Source of the DNA: Kitasatospora kifunensis | GTDB taxonomy: Bacteria; Actinomycetota; Actinomycetes; Streptomycetales; Streptomycetaceae | Assembly (NCBI RefSeq): GCF_014203855.1 | Contig: NZ_JACHJV010000003.1 | Coordinates: forward strand, 620,001 to 684,000 | DNA length: 64,000 nt | Reading direction: 5' to 3' | Shown here: positions 1-8,003 of the stretch, one piece after another | Position numbering within the stretch: the stretch's first letter is position 1 | How the letters are laid out: each line of letters starts with the position of its first letter | Made by a program: the position numbers and the translations under genes | The notes under the pieces: model-generated | What the model was told of the DNA's origin: nothing | Seen by the model: the letters and a program-made list of their open reading frames with translations, nothing else | The model's database searches: none

Positions 1-126
1 GTCTCGGCCGCGGTGCGGTCCGCCTGGCACCACGAGCCGGCCGCGATGTCCGGCGACCCGACGGCCCCGGCCGACGCCTGGCACGAGCTGACCGCCTACC
101 TCGACCGCGCCCGCGCCACCACATGA
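1..126 (+). CDS. C-terminal end of an unidentified protein (5' truncated)
   Basis: An open frame runs from the window edge to a TGA at 124-126 and gives 41 residues rich in Ala, His and Trp, with a tail reading AWHELTAYLDRARATT. Codon use is strongly G/C at third positions, as in the real genes nearby, and no competing frame looks better. The body of the protein lies outside the window, so no family can be named. Confidence 0.5.
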   Translation, partial: VSAAVRSAWHHEPAAMSGDPTAPADAWHELTAYLDRARATT

Positions 127-306
127 CCGGCGATCGACGGCCGGCTCGTGCCGGCACGGTCACTGCTGACGTGCCGACCAGAAGTGGCAGTGGGTGGTGG
201 GTTGCGGGGCGAGGTCCGCCGGGGTCACGGGGTGGCGCGGCCCCGACGCCTGTGCCTTGCGGGACCGAGTCCACTCCCAGGACATGGGGATACCGGTCTC
301 CACTCC

Positions 307-1422
307 TCAGTGGACCTTGAAGCTGCGCACCTCGTCGTCCTGCTCGGTTCCGGGGGCCATGGTGTTGGCGGCGACCTGGTGGGAGCAGTCGCGCTGGTCG
401 TAGAGCTCGATGCCGTGGGCGGTGTCGTCGCGCAGCGCGAACGCGGGCGCGCCCGCCAGCGCGGCCAGCGGCTGGACGACGTTGCGGCACTCGCCGGGCC
501 GCAGGCCGCCCACCGCCTGCGCCAGCTGGGCTGGGCCGGTGGCGGCGGCACTGTGGTAGCGCAGCAGTACTGTGCCGGCGATGGCGGCGTCGGTGTCCTG
601 AGCGGTGTCCTGAGCGGTGGTCGGCAGCGGGTCGGCCCACGGCTGGGGCTGCGGTTCGGGGCGGGTGGCGCTGGATCGGTTGCGGTAGGCCGTGCCGGGC
701 TTGAGCGCGGCCGCCCCGAACAGTTCGGGGACGGTGACCAGGGTGTAGCCGGCGTTCCGCAGGTTGCGGATGAGCTGCGGGACGGCGGTGAGGGTGTCGC
801 GCTGGTTCTCGGTGTCGTGCATCAGGACGATCGACCCGGAGCGCACGCCGGCCGCGGCGCGGCTGAGCACTTGGGCGGGGTCGTGGTGCCACCAGTCCAG
901 GGTGTCCAGGTCCCAGAGCAGCAGCGGGTGGCCGAAGGAGGCGACCTGCGCGCTTTGGTTGCCGTACGGCGGGCGGACCAGCCACGGACGCGTCCCGGTG
1001 ATGTCGGCGATCGCCTGCTCGCCGCCGGCCAGCTCGTCGTGCACCTGAGCGGGCGTCAAATCCCCCAGATACGGGTGGGTGAGGGTGTGGTTGCCGATCG
1101 CGTGACCCTCGGCCTGCTCGCGCTTCACCTGCTTCGTCCGGTACCGGGCCTCTTGGCCCACCAGGAAGAAGGTCGCCTTCGTGTGGTCGGCGGCGAGGTC
1201 GTCCAGCAGGCTGTCGGTCGCCACCGACGGCCCGTCGTCGAAGGTCAGCGCCACGCAGGCCAAGCGCGCGCAGTCCGGCGCCGGAGGGGACGGCTTGGCC
1301 GACTGTCCAGCGGGGCCCAGCACGGCGGCGCACAGGCACATCAGGGTGGGCAGGGTCTGGGCGCTCAGTCGCGTGGCAGGCGCGGGCACGGTCGGGCGAC
1401 CGGCTCGCGAGAAGTACGACAT
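307..1422 (-). CDS. Secreted polysaccharide deacetylase (NodB domain, CE4-like)
   Basis: The 371-residue protein carries the NodB fold of metal-dependent N-deacetylases that act on chitin, peptidoglycan or other acetylated glycans. Visible motifs are TFDDGP (60-65, metal and catalytic Asp), NHTLTH (111-116, metal His pair), RPPYG (150-154), DLDTLDW (171-177) and LMHD (200-203), in the usual order. A basic, then hydrophobic N-terminus (about 1-45) suggests export. The start at 1422 is preferred because GAAGGAAAG lies just upstream; a start at 1455 would add residues with no ribosome site. The last 120 residues form a separate C-terminal region of unknown role with few recognisable motifs. Substrate cannot be told from sequence. 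Confidence 0.9.
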   Translation of the reverse strand: MSYFSRAGRPTVPAPATRLSAQTLPTLMCLCAAVLGPAGQSAKPSPPAPDCARLACVALTFDDGPSVATDSLLDDLAADHTKATFFLVGQEARYRTKQVKREQAEGHAIGNHTLTHPYLGDLTPAQVHDELAGGEQAIADITGTRPWLVRPPYGNQSAQVASFGHPLLLWDLDTLDWWHHDPAQVLSRAAAGVRSGSIVLMHDTENQRDTLTAVPQLIRNLRNAGYTLVTVPELFGAAALKPGTAYRNRSSATRPEPQPQPWADPLPTTAQDTAQDTDAAIAGTVLLRYHSAAATGPAQLAQAVGGLRPGECRNVVQPLAALAGAPAFALRDDTAHGIELYDQRDCSHQVAANTMAPGTEQDDEVRSFKVH

Positions 1423-1775
1423 GGGCTTTCCTTCGACAGGAACAGGGCCGGGCACCGACCCGAAGATCTAAGTCATTTCCCGATGATCCATTAATATGAC
1501 TCGGCTGTTCCGTACTTCACCCACAAGGTCGATCTCGCCGCCTGCCGCCTGCCGCCTCGGGCAGCCAGCGCCAGGACGCTCCCACCTCCCGGTGGACCCG
1601 AACAGGTGGCACGTACCAGGCCGCGGCAGACGTGCGCCAAAGTGGAGCCGGATCACGCCAAAACGCCGGCCGGCCCGTAGCGAATGGCGACAACAGGCAC
1701 ATCAACTGCCTCAATGTACCTGCCCCACAAGACCGTTGCCTCTGTACAAGACCATCACCTGGAAAGGATCCGTCC
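1423..1775. other. Divergent intergenic region
   Basis: The 353 bases between the deacetylase and the small secreted protein hold no convincing gene; the frames across it lack a ribosome site and typical codon bias. It must contain both divergent promoters. An AT-rich patch near 1485-1500 is the most promoter-like part. No terminator or operator palindrome was seen. Confidence 0.4.
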
Positions 1776-2132
1776 ATGCTGATGATCAACCGCGTCCTCG
1801 GGACGACGCTGGCGGCCGGCGCGCTACTCCTCGTCGGGCTCACCCCCGCGTCCGCGCAGGCCGCCACTCGCCAGCAGAGCGCCCCTGCGACCGCGAAGGA
1901 CTTCTACGCCACCGGTTGGGCCTTCTACTCCCAGGCCCGAGCGCTCAACAACGCCTTGACCACCGGGTACGGCGCGGCGAACGCCGCGGGTTACCCAACC
2001 AGCGAGTGCACCACGATCCACCAGTGGCTCTGGCCGACCGTCGCGGCAGGTCAGCCCGTGCGCTGGAACGCCGAAGTCGAGATCGAGTGCACGGCCCCGG
2101 CGGCTGCCGGCACCACCGGCCACCTCTCGTAG
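1776..2132 (+). CDS. Small secreted protein of unknown function
   Basis: The 118-residue product starts at the ATG preceded by GGAAAGGA; longer in-frame starts upstream have no ribosome site. Residues 1-30 form a clear Sec signal peptide (basic start, Leu/Ala-rich core, AQA-A cleavage-like end). The mature part is about 88 residues with two Cys (in SECTTIH and IECTAPA), so one disulfide is possible, and several aromatic residues. No enzymatic motif is visible and I do not recognise the family. It faces the deacetylase divergently, so both may be extracytoplasmic factors, but a link is only inferred from position. Confidence 0.75.
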   Translation: MLMINRVLGTTLAAGALLLVGLTPASAQAATRQQSAPATAKDFYATGWAFYSQARALNNALTTGYGAANAAGYPTSECTTIHQWLWPTVAAGQPVRWNAEVEIECTAPAAAGTTGHLS

Positions 2133-2268
2133 CCGGCCCCGGGCCCCGGCGCCACCGGCTCATCCGGGGCCCGATCACCCTCGCCGACGGAGCGGCACGG
2201 TGGATCACCGTCAGAACTCCGGTGGACCGCCGGAATCCGGTAAACCGCCGAACGAGACTGTCGCGCCG

Positions 2269-3261
2269 TCAATTCACCTCAGGCCCGAACCGGCGCTTGT
2301 ACGCCGACGGAGTGATACCGGTCTCGCGACGCATGAGCGCGCGCAAATTGGCAGCGGTGCCAAGCCCGCTGCGTCGGGCGACCAGCTCGAAGCGGGACTC
2401 ACCCCGTTCGATCAACCGGCATGCCAGGGCGAGCCGTTCGCCGGTGAGCCAGGTCAACGGCGTCGTACCCAGTTGCGCCTGGAATCGGCGATGCAGCGTC
2501 GCCGGACTGATCGCCGCACGCGCCGCCAGGTCGGACACGGTGAGCGGTGAGTCCAACCGTTCCTGGGCCCAGGCCAGGACAGGCGCCAGGGACTCGTCCG
2601 GCAGGTCGGGCATGGGCCGCTCCACGAACTGCCGCTGCCCGCCGTCCCGGTGCGCCGCGAAGACCAGGCGTCGGCTCACCGAGTTGGCGACCTCCGCTCC
2701 GTGGTCGCGGCGGACCACATGCAGTCCGAGGTCGAGCGCGGCGGCGCTCCCCGCGGCGGTGAGGATGTCACCGTCATCCACGAACAGCACGTCCGATTCG
2801 AGCTGGACGGAAGGAAAGCGGGCCCGGAAGGAATCCGCCCACTGCCAGTGCGCGGTGGCCCGGCGCCCGTCGAGGACGCCGGCCTCGGCCAGGGTGAACG
2901 CGCCGCTGCAGAAGCCGATCAGACGCGCACCGCGCGCGTGCGCCCGTCGGATGGCATCGAGCACGGCCGGGCGGCGGGGCACCTCGACGTCGGGACGGTT
3001 GGGAACGATCAAGGTGTCCGCCGCGTCGGCCGCCGCCAGATCGGCGACTCCCGTGAGCGTGAAGAATCCGTCCCGCATCAGGATGCAGGGCTCGGGCGAG
3101 CAGAGCCTGAAGTCGTAGAGATCGCGACCGATCTCGGGCCTGCGCAGCCCGAAGACCTCGCTCGCGCAGCCGAGTTCGAACGGGTTGGAGTTCTCGTCCA
3201 CGATCACCACGACCCGGTGGACGCCCGTCGAGCGGACTGCGTGCGAGGATTCTTTCGCCAT
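2269..3261 (-). CDS. GlxA-type transcriptional regulator (DJ-1/PfpI plus AraC HTH)
   Basis: The 330-residue protein joins an N-terminal DJ-1/PfpI-like domain (about 15-190, with the nucleophile-elbow motif GFCSGAF around Cys118) to a C-terminal AraC-type DNA-binding domain (about 225-325). The two helix-turn-helix units lie near 242-262 (LTVSDLAARAAISPATLHRRF) and 290-312. This is the usual GlxA/FtrA arrangement, in which the DJ-1 domain senses a ligand and the AraC part binds DNA. The divergent cupin gene begins 52 bases away, so the regulator may control it; this is inference from layout. The length is normal for the family. Confidence 0.92.
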   Translation of the reverse strand: MAKESSHAVRSTGVHRVVVIVDENSNPFELGCASEVFGLRRPEIGRDLYDFRLCSPEPCILMRDGFFTLTGVADLAAADAADTLIVPNRPDVEVPRRPAVLDAIRRAHARGARLIGFCSGAFTLAEAGVLDGRRATAHWQWADSFRARFPSVQLESDVLFVDDGDILTAAGSAAALDLGLHVVRRDHGAEVANSVSRRLVFAAHRDGGQRQFVERPMPDLPDESLAPVLAWAQERLDSPLTVSDLAARAAISPATLHRRFQAQLGTTPLTWLTGERLALACRLIERGESRFELVARRSGLGTAANLRALMRRETGITPSAYKRRFGPEVN

Positions 3262-3313
3262 GTGCGATTCCTAGCACTCACGCGGGCCGAACGAAACACC
3301 GGAGGATGGGCCC

Positions 3314-3709
3314 ATGAGTAACGAACCCATCCTCCTCGGCAAGGCTCTGGCCTCCTTCGACGCCCTGTGGAGCCCCCGAATCGTCACCCGTGTCAACGAC
3401 TACGACGTCCGCATCGCCAAGGTCGAGGGCGAGCACCTCTGGCACGCCCACGATGACACCGACGAGTTCTTCCTCGTGCTCGACGGGGAGTTGCACATCT
3501 CCTTGCGCGAGCCCGCAGGGGAACGCACGGTCCTGCTCCCCCAGGGTGCGGTCTTCACCGTCCCCCGCGGCACGGAGCACAAGCCGTCCGCTCCGTCCGG
3601 CGCCGCCATCCTGATGTTCGAGCCCGCCGGAACACCGACCATGGGCGATCGCCACGACGAGATCCCGGACCACGTGGACGCGACGACCGGGCACGCGCTC
3701 GACACCTGA
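3314..3709 (+). CDS. Small cupin-fold protein
   Basis: The 131-residue protein is a single cupin barrel. Motif 1 reads GEHLWHAHDDTDEFFLVLDG (about 39-58), giving the His-x-His and Glu metal ligands. Motif 2 reads GAVFTVPRGTEH (about 77-88), giving the last His. It is typical of small actinobacterial cupins that bind one metal ion and may act as isomerases, dioxygenases or sensors; the reaction cannot be told. It is divergent from the GlxA-type regulator and convergent with the nitrilase-like gene, whose end is 10 bases away. Confidence 0.88.
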   Translation: MSNEPILLGKALASFDALWSPRIVTRVNDYDVRIAKVEGEHLWHAHDDTDEFFLVLDGELHISLREPAGERTVLLPQGAVFTVPRGTEHKPSAPSGAAILMFEPAGTPTMGDRHDEIPDHVDATTGHALDT

Positions 3710-3719
3710 GCCAACAGGC

Positions 3720-4736
3720 TCAGAAGGCCACCGTGCGGTCCTCGCTGCGCGGGTCGGTCACCTGGTGGCCGGCGTAGCGGCCCGCGCGCGACTCACGGCG
3801 CCAAGGGCGCGCGTAGGTCACTGATTCGGCGGCGGCCTCGGAACCGTCGTCGAGGTCCACCACCGCCACCGCCGGCGAACCGTCCGCGGGGCACCGCTCG
3901 AGCCAGTCGCCGCCCGGCGCGATGACCCCGGAGGGCGCGGTGGCGCTGTGCTGCGTCGGCACCGAGAAGCTGACCCAGTAGCTGTTCGCCGCGGCGTGGC
4001 CCTGGGCCTGGGCGGCGGCGTTGCCCGGCCGGACGCCGGTCGTGGAGAGCAGGACGCAGTCGACGTCCAGCTTCTCGTACTCGGCGAACAACTCCGGATA
4101 GTGGATCTCGATACCGAGCAGGCAGCCGAAGCGCACACCGTCGACGTCGAAGGTCACCGGCGAGCTGCCCGGCGAGTACAGGTACGAGACCTTCGTCCTC
4201 GACAGCAGTCGCTCGTCGTAGCGCGTGACCACCTCGCCCCGATCGGAGATGACGTAGAGGCTGTTGTGCGGGCGGTTCGGCTCGGTCAAGCGGTGCACCG
4301 AGGCGATCACCGTCCACAGCCGCAACTCGCCCGCCAACTCGGCGATCGCGGCCAACTCGGCCTGCAGAACCGGCCACTGGCACCGGTCCCAGTCCGCCGG
4401 GCCGACCGCCTGCGGGCCGTCGACGGACATGACGAGCTTGTGGGGAAAGCAGATCGCGCCTTCCGGGAAGTGCACGATCCTCGCGCCCCGGGCACTCGCC
4501 TCACGCATCAGAACACGGACCTGACGGCCGCTCTCGCGCAGCGCGTCAACGTCTCGGGGGTCCTCACGGACCGGGGTCTGCGCGACGGCGAGCCGCACGC
4601 TCTTGGGGTTCCTGGCTTCCGACATGACGTCTCCTGGTGGAGTCGGACGGAAGTGCCGCAGGGCAGACGTGTAGGACTCGCCGGTCTTGGCGGCGCGGGC
4701 GCGCACCTGGCGCTTGAAGTTCCTGTGGGCTGTCAT
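3720..4736 (-). CDS. Nitrilase-superfamily protein, probably catalytically altered
   Basis: The 338-residue product has the carbon-nitrogen hydrolase fold from about residue 46 to 300. The catalytic Glu is present (FPEGAI, Glu92). The segment that normally carries the catalytic Lys reads RYDERLL (Glu175), and the nucleophile-elbow segment reads LLGIEIHYPE, with Gly208 where the catalytic Cys is expected; a GGT codon stands where TGT would give Cys. The protein may therefore bind but not hydrolyse amides, unless the active site is rearranged. The first 30 residues (FKRQVRARAAKTGESYTSALRHF) look like a short conserved basic domain. An internal ATG at 4625 (residue 38) has a very good AGGAG site and may be the true start of the hydrolase part. 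Confidence 0.82.
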   Translation of the reverse strand: MTAHRNFKRQVRARAAKTGESYTSALRHFRPTPPGDVMSEARNPKSVRLAVAQTPVREDPRDVDALRESGRQVRVLMREASARGARIVHFPEGAICFPHKLVMSVDGPQAVGPADWDRCQWPVLQAELAAIAELAGELRLWTVIASVHRLTEPNRPHNSLYVISDRGEVVTRYDERLLSRTKVSYLYSPGSSPVTFDVDGVRFGCLLGIEIHYPELFAEYEKLDVDCVLLSTTGVRPGNAAAQAQGHAAANSYWVSFSVPTQHSATAPSGVIAPGGDWLERCPADGSPAVAVVDLDDGSEAAAESVTYARPWRRESRAGRYAGHQVTDPRSEDRTVAF

Positions 4737-4932
4737 CGCGGCCTTCCACGCCTTGAGCGACGGTCCCCCGGCAACCTCGCCCGAGGCGATCGGGCTGCGA
4801 CTGCGACCTGAGACGCTGGTCCCTTTGCCTCCGATGGGAGACCGTGCCGGGGACGGTCGCGGGAGGTTCGGCGTAGGCCACGCGGTTCCTCATGATGCCG
4901 TCGACCACGGGCTCCGTCAATCACCCACCTTG

Positions 4933-5012
4933 ATCGGCTCTTTCCTGGGTCGGCTCTTTCCTGGATCGGCTCGTTCCTGGATCGGCTCGTTCCTGGATCG
5001 GCTCTTTCTTGA
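4933..5012. repeat. Five tandem 16-bp repeats upstream of the LysR gene
   Basis: Five consecutive 16-bp copies close to atcggctcTttcctgg fill 4933-5012 without spacers. The units differ at one or two positions and the last one is degenerate. The array ends 33 bases before the LysR start at 5046, so it lies in the promoter region. It could be a set of regulator sites or a slipped-strand repeat with no function. Confidence 0.8.
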
Positions 5013-5045
5013 TCTGTTGTCGGAACGCACCTTAGGGTGACGATC

Positions 5046-6089
5046 ATGGAGCTCACCCCGCGCCTGCTCGAGCAGTTCGTGGTGCTCGCTGAGGAGCAGC
5101 ACTTCGGTCATGCTGCCCGTCGGCTGTCGATGAGTCAGCCGCCGCTCAGCCAGGCGATCCAGCGGCTGGAGCGCGGTCTTGGCGTGTTGCTGCTGGAACG
5201 CACCAGCCGGGGTGTCCAGTTGACAGCGGCCGGGGCCGCCTTCGCGGCGGACGCCAAGCGGCTGCTGGAGGCGCAGAGCGCGGCCGTGGCGCGGGCGCGC
5301 CGAATATCCCGGGGCGTCGAGGGCACCGTTCAGCTCGGCTATGTGAGCAGCCTGGGCTACTGGCATCTGCCCCGGCTGCTCACGGTGGCCGCCCGGGAGG
5401 TGCCGGACATCCGGCTGAACGTCCGGCAGCGGAACTCCGCCGAACTGGCCGAGCAGGTCCGGCAGGGGGCGGTGGACCTGGCGCTGGTCCGGCTGCCGGT
5501 CACCGACCTCGCGGGTCTTCAGGTGCTGGAGGTGGCCGAGGAACGCACCGTGCTGGCTGTCCCGCTGGGCCATCCGCTCGCCGGGGCCGCCTGCGTACCG
5601 CTCTCCCGGCTCCGTGACGAGGAGTTCGTCACCGCCGCCCCGCAGGCCATGTCCCAGCTCCACGAGCTGATCCAGGACGCCTGCCAGGAGGCCGGCTTCG
5701 TCCCGCGCAGCCGTGCCCAGGGCGAGGACCTGACCAGCATGCTCGGCTACACCGCGGCCGGGGTATGCGTCAGCCTCGTCCCGGAGCGGGTCGCGGCGCT
5801 CGGCCACCCCATGGTCCGCTTCGTCCCGCTCGAGGGCGGCGACCGGTTGGTGACCACGGTGGCGGCGCTCAGCCGCCCGACCGCCGACCCGGCCGTCGCC
5901 CTCCTACTGGAGCTGATGGAGCGCCATCGCCCGGAGATCGAGGGGCCCGGGGCGGAGCGAGTGGCGCAAGCGGGGGAATCGGGGGAAACGGAGGAACCGC
6001 AGGAGGCCGGGAGCCGCCGTCACCAGGCGAGCGGCGAGGCGCCCAGCGGCTCCGCGGTGCGGGCCAGGCGTGGCCTCAGCGAGGAGTAG
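5046..6089 (+). CDS. LysR-family transcriptional regulator
   Basis: The 347-residue protein has a standard N-terminal winged helix (about residues 2-61, ending LLLERTSRGVQLTAAG) and a substrate-binding co-inducer domain (about 88-295). The ATG at 5046 is chosen over the GTG at 5037 because AGGG sits at the right spacing. The C-terminal 50 residues are Glu/Gly/Arg-rich and unlike the family; they overlap by 70 bases the 3' end of the convergent CoA-transferase gene, so the tail may be a recent extension. As the only regulator beside the acyl-CoA genes it is the natural candidate to control them. Confidence 0.9.
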   Translation: MELTPRLLEQFVVLAEEQHFGHAARRLSMSQPPLSQAIQRLERGLGVLLLERTSRGVQLTAAGAAFAADAKRLLEAQSAAVARARRISRGVEGTVQLGYVSSLGYWHLPRLLTVAAREVPDIRLNVRQRNSAELAEQVRQGAVDLALVRLPVTDLAGLQVLEVAEERTVLAVPLGHPLAGAACVPLSRLRDEEFVTAAPQAMSQLHELIQDACQEAGFVPRSRAQGEDLTSMLGYTAAGVCVSLVPERVAALGHPMVRFVPLEGGDRLVTTVAALSRPTADPAVALLLELMERHRPEIEGPGAERVAQAGESGETEEPQEAGSRRHQASGEAPSGSAVRARRGLSEE

Positions 6090-7636
6090 CCCACCTGGGT
6101 CGGCAGATAGCAGACCTCGCCGAACGGCCCGTGCACGGTGGCCAGTTCGGGGCTGGACTGCTTGGCGCCGGCCTGCTCGGTGCTGGCCTGCCCGGTGCCG
6201 GGCTGCTCAGCGCCAGCCTGCTCGGCGCCGGGCTGCTTAGCGCCGGCCTGCTCGGTGCTGACCTGCTCGGTGCTGACCTGCTCGGCGCCGGCTTGCTCGA
6301 TGCCGGCCCGGGAGGGGTCGGGGGCGGGCAGCTCGGCCACCTGCCCACGCGGCAGCAGACCTAGGTCCTGCACCCACATGCAGACCTTCGCCAGGTCGAC
6401 ATGGACCCGGTAGCTGCCGCCCTCGCGGGCCCGGCGGCGCAGTGCCTCCAGCGCCCCGGCGGTGCCCAGTACGGCGGCGAGATAGTCGTTGAGCAGGTAG
6501 GTCGGCGGTAGCCGGGGCGCGTCGAAGGAGCCCTCCTCGGCCGCGAACCCGGTGGCGGCGGAGGCCAGTTGGTCGAATCCGCCGCGCCGCGCCCAGGGGC
6601 CCTCGGCGCCCCAGCCATGGAAGTCCAGCACGACCAGTCCGGGCCGCCGCTCGACCAGCGCCTGCGGGCCGAAGCCCTTGCTGTCCAGGTTCAGGTAGTT
6701 GCTGACATAGAGGTCGGCGCCGGCCAGGGTGGACCAGAAGGCGGCAGCCTGGGCGGGGTCGATCAGATCGCAGAACGCGGCGCGTTTGCCGATACCGGTC
6801 TCGACGATCATGCCGATCGGGTCCGGGTGGCTGGGCGCGGACATGTGCAGGACGTCGGCGCCCAGTTCGGCGGTGATCCGCGCGGCGATCGGGCCGGCGA
6901 TCACATGGGTGTTGTCCAGCACCCGCACCCCGGCCAGCGGCAGGCCGCCGCCGCCCGCCCGGAACGGCTCCGGCGCGCTCGGTCCGAGCTTCTCGATCCG
7001 GATCAGCGGCCCCTCCGCCAGCAGCCGACCCTGCGGATGCCGGCGCCACTCCTCCTGGGTCCGCACCGCGATCGCGGTACCGCCCCGCTCGCAGATCGCC
7101 TCCTCCAGCCGCAGCGCGTCCCACTGGGCGACGGCGGCGGCGATCCGCTCCCGGTCCGGCGGGCAGTCAAGCACCTGGCAGGCGATGTCCCGCAGCTGCG
7201 GGTAGGAGAAGAGCACATAGACGAAGCGGCCGTCGGCGGCGCGGTAGAAGTCGCTGTTGCCAAGGAGGTTGGGGTCCTCCAGCAGCTGTGCGACCGGGAC
7301 GCCCCGCATGCGGGTGAAGAACACCGCCATCAGCTGGCGCACCGCCGACTCCACGCGGACCGTGACGTCCTGCGCCGCACCGCCACGCTCCTGGTGGACG
7401 GCGGCGACCTCGGTACCCAGCGCGGCCAGCGCGGCGGCTGCGGCGTCCCCGATCCGGTGCACGGACGGTGTCACGGGGTCGGCCCCGGAGATCGTCACCG
7501 TGCCGCCGGCGTCCTTCGCCGTGATCCCCAGCTCCCGGTACAGGCCATCCAGGACGCCGTACGGTGTGCTGCTGTTGCTCTGTAGCTGCTGCGCCTGCGG
7601 CTGCTGCTGTGGCGGCTGCTGTTGTTCGACTGCCAT
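6020..7636 (-). CDS. CaiB/BaiF-type CoA-transferase with permuted lobes and a repeat linker
   Basis: The 538-residue class III CoA-transferase-like protein has an unusual order. Residues about 22-225 read like the C-terminal half of the family (AADGRFVYVLFSYPQ, then RTQEEWRRHPQG). From residue 233 a normal N-terminal lobe begins (LAGVRVLDNTHVIAGP) and carries the probable catalytic Asp355 (GGFDQLASAATG). Residues 446-493 are degenerate five-residue EQAGA-like repeats, and the tail (about 500-538) resembles the family's usual end. A Gln/Pro-rich stretch occupies residues 4-20. The start at 7636 has GGGGAG upstream; an extension to 7738 is not supported. It would move CoA between acids and acyl-CoAs; the substrate is unknown. 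Confidence 0.82.
   Translation of the reverse strand: MAVEQQQPPQQQPQAQQLQSNSSTPYGVLDGLYRELGITAKDAGGTVTISGADPVTPSVHRIGDAAAAALAALGTEVAAVHQERGGAAQDVTVRVESAVRQLMAVFFTRMRGVPVAQLLEDPNLLGNSDFYRAADGRFVYVLFSYPQLRDIACQVLDCPPDRERIAAAVAQWDALRLEEAICERGGTAIAVRTQEEWRRHPQGRLLAEGPLIRIEKLGPSAPEPFRAGGGGLPLAGVRVLDNTHVIAGPIAARITAELGADVLHMSAPSHPDPIGMIVETGIGKRAAFCDLIDPAQAAAFWSTLAGADLYVSNYLNLDSKGFGPQALVERRPGLVVLDFHGWGAEGPWARRGGFDQLASAATGFAAEEGSFDAPRLPPTYLLNDYLAAVLGTAGALEALRRRAREGGSYRVHVDLAKVCMWVQDLGLLPRGQVAELPAPDPSRAGIEQAGAEQVSTEQVSTEQAGAKQPGAEQAGAEQPGTGQASTEQAGAKQSSPELATVHGPFGEVCYLPTQVGYSSLRPRLARTAEPLGASPLAW
6158..6301 (-). repeat. In-frame 15-bp degenerate tandem repeats
   Basis: About nine to ten imperfect 15-bp units encode EQAGA/EQVST/KQPGA-type pentapeptides (residues 446-493) near the end of the permuted CoA-transferase gene. 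The repeat keeps the reading frame, so copy-number change would only lengthen or shorten a linker between the catalytic region and the C-terminal segment. Confidence 0.75.
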
Positions 7637-8003
7637 GTCGGTGCTCCCCACGGTGTGACGGGCCGCGTCTGTCGCGGCGACCACCCCGCTTTGGGGCGGC
7701 CTCCACCAGAACAGCCGATTCGGCTTACCGGCGTCCAATATCAGTACATCGAGTCACCGATATCCCCGGCCATATCAGCCGGGTCGGGGCCGCCGAAATA
7801 TCCTCCGCCCTATCAATAGCGCGCCCAGGAAGTATTGGACGGCGCCGATGCCCGCCGGGTTTTCTGGATACCGGAACGAGGCAGCGCCGACCGACCGACC
7901 GACCGCCGCCCGTCCGGCAGCACCGTCCACCACCGCTGCCCGACATCCCAACCCGACATCCCTGCCCGACACCCCTGCCCGACATCCCAGGAGATACCGG
8001 AAG
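7637..8003. promoter_or_regulatory. Divergent control region between two CoA-transferase genes
   Basis: The 367 bases hold no gene. The part at 7735-7815 is clearly richer in A/T than its surroundings and contains several ATATC-type blocks that could be promoter or operator elements. Further right, 7895-7990 has simple repeats (four ccga units, then copies of a cccgacatccc-like block). Both genes have their own ribosome sites at the edges. Confidence 0.45.

Noticed and set aside
148..1494. A 448-codon open frame on the plus strand
   Set aside because: It is antisense to the polysaccharide deacetylase with its full NodB motif set and lacks any family motif.
4933..5012. CRISPR-like array
   Set aside because: The 16-bp units are contiguous without spacers and there are no cas genes; it is a simple tandem repeat. 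The same applies to 53395-53474 and 62478-62585.
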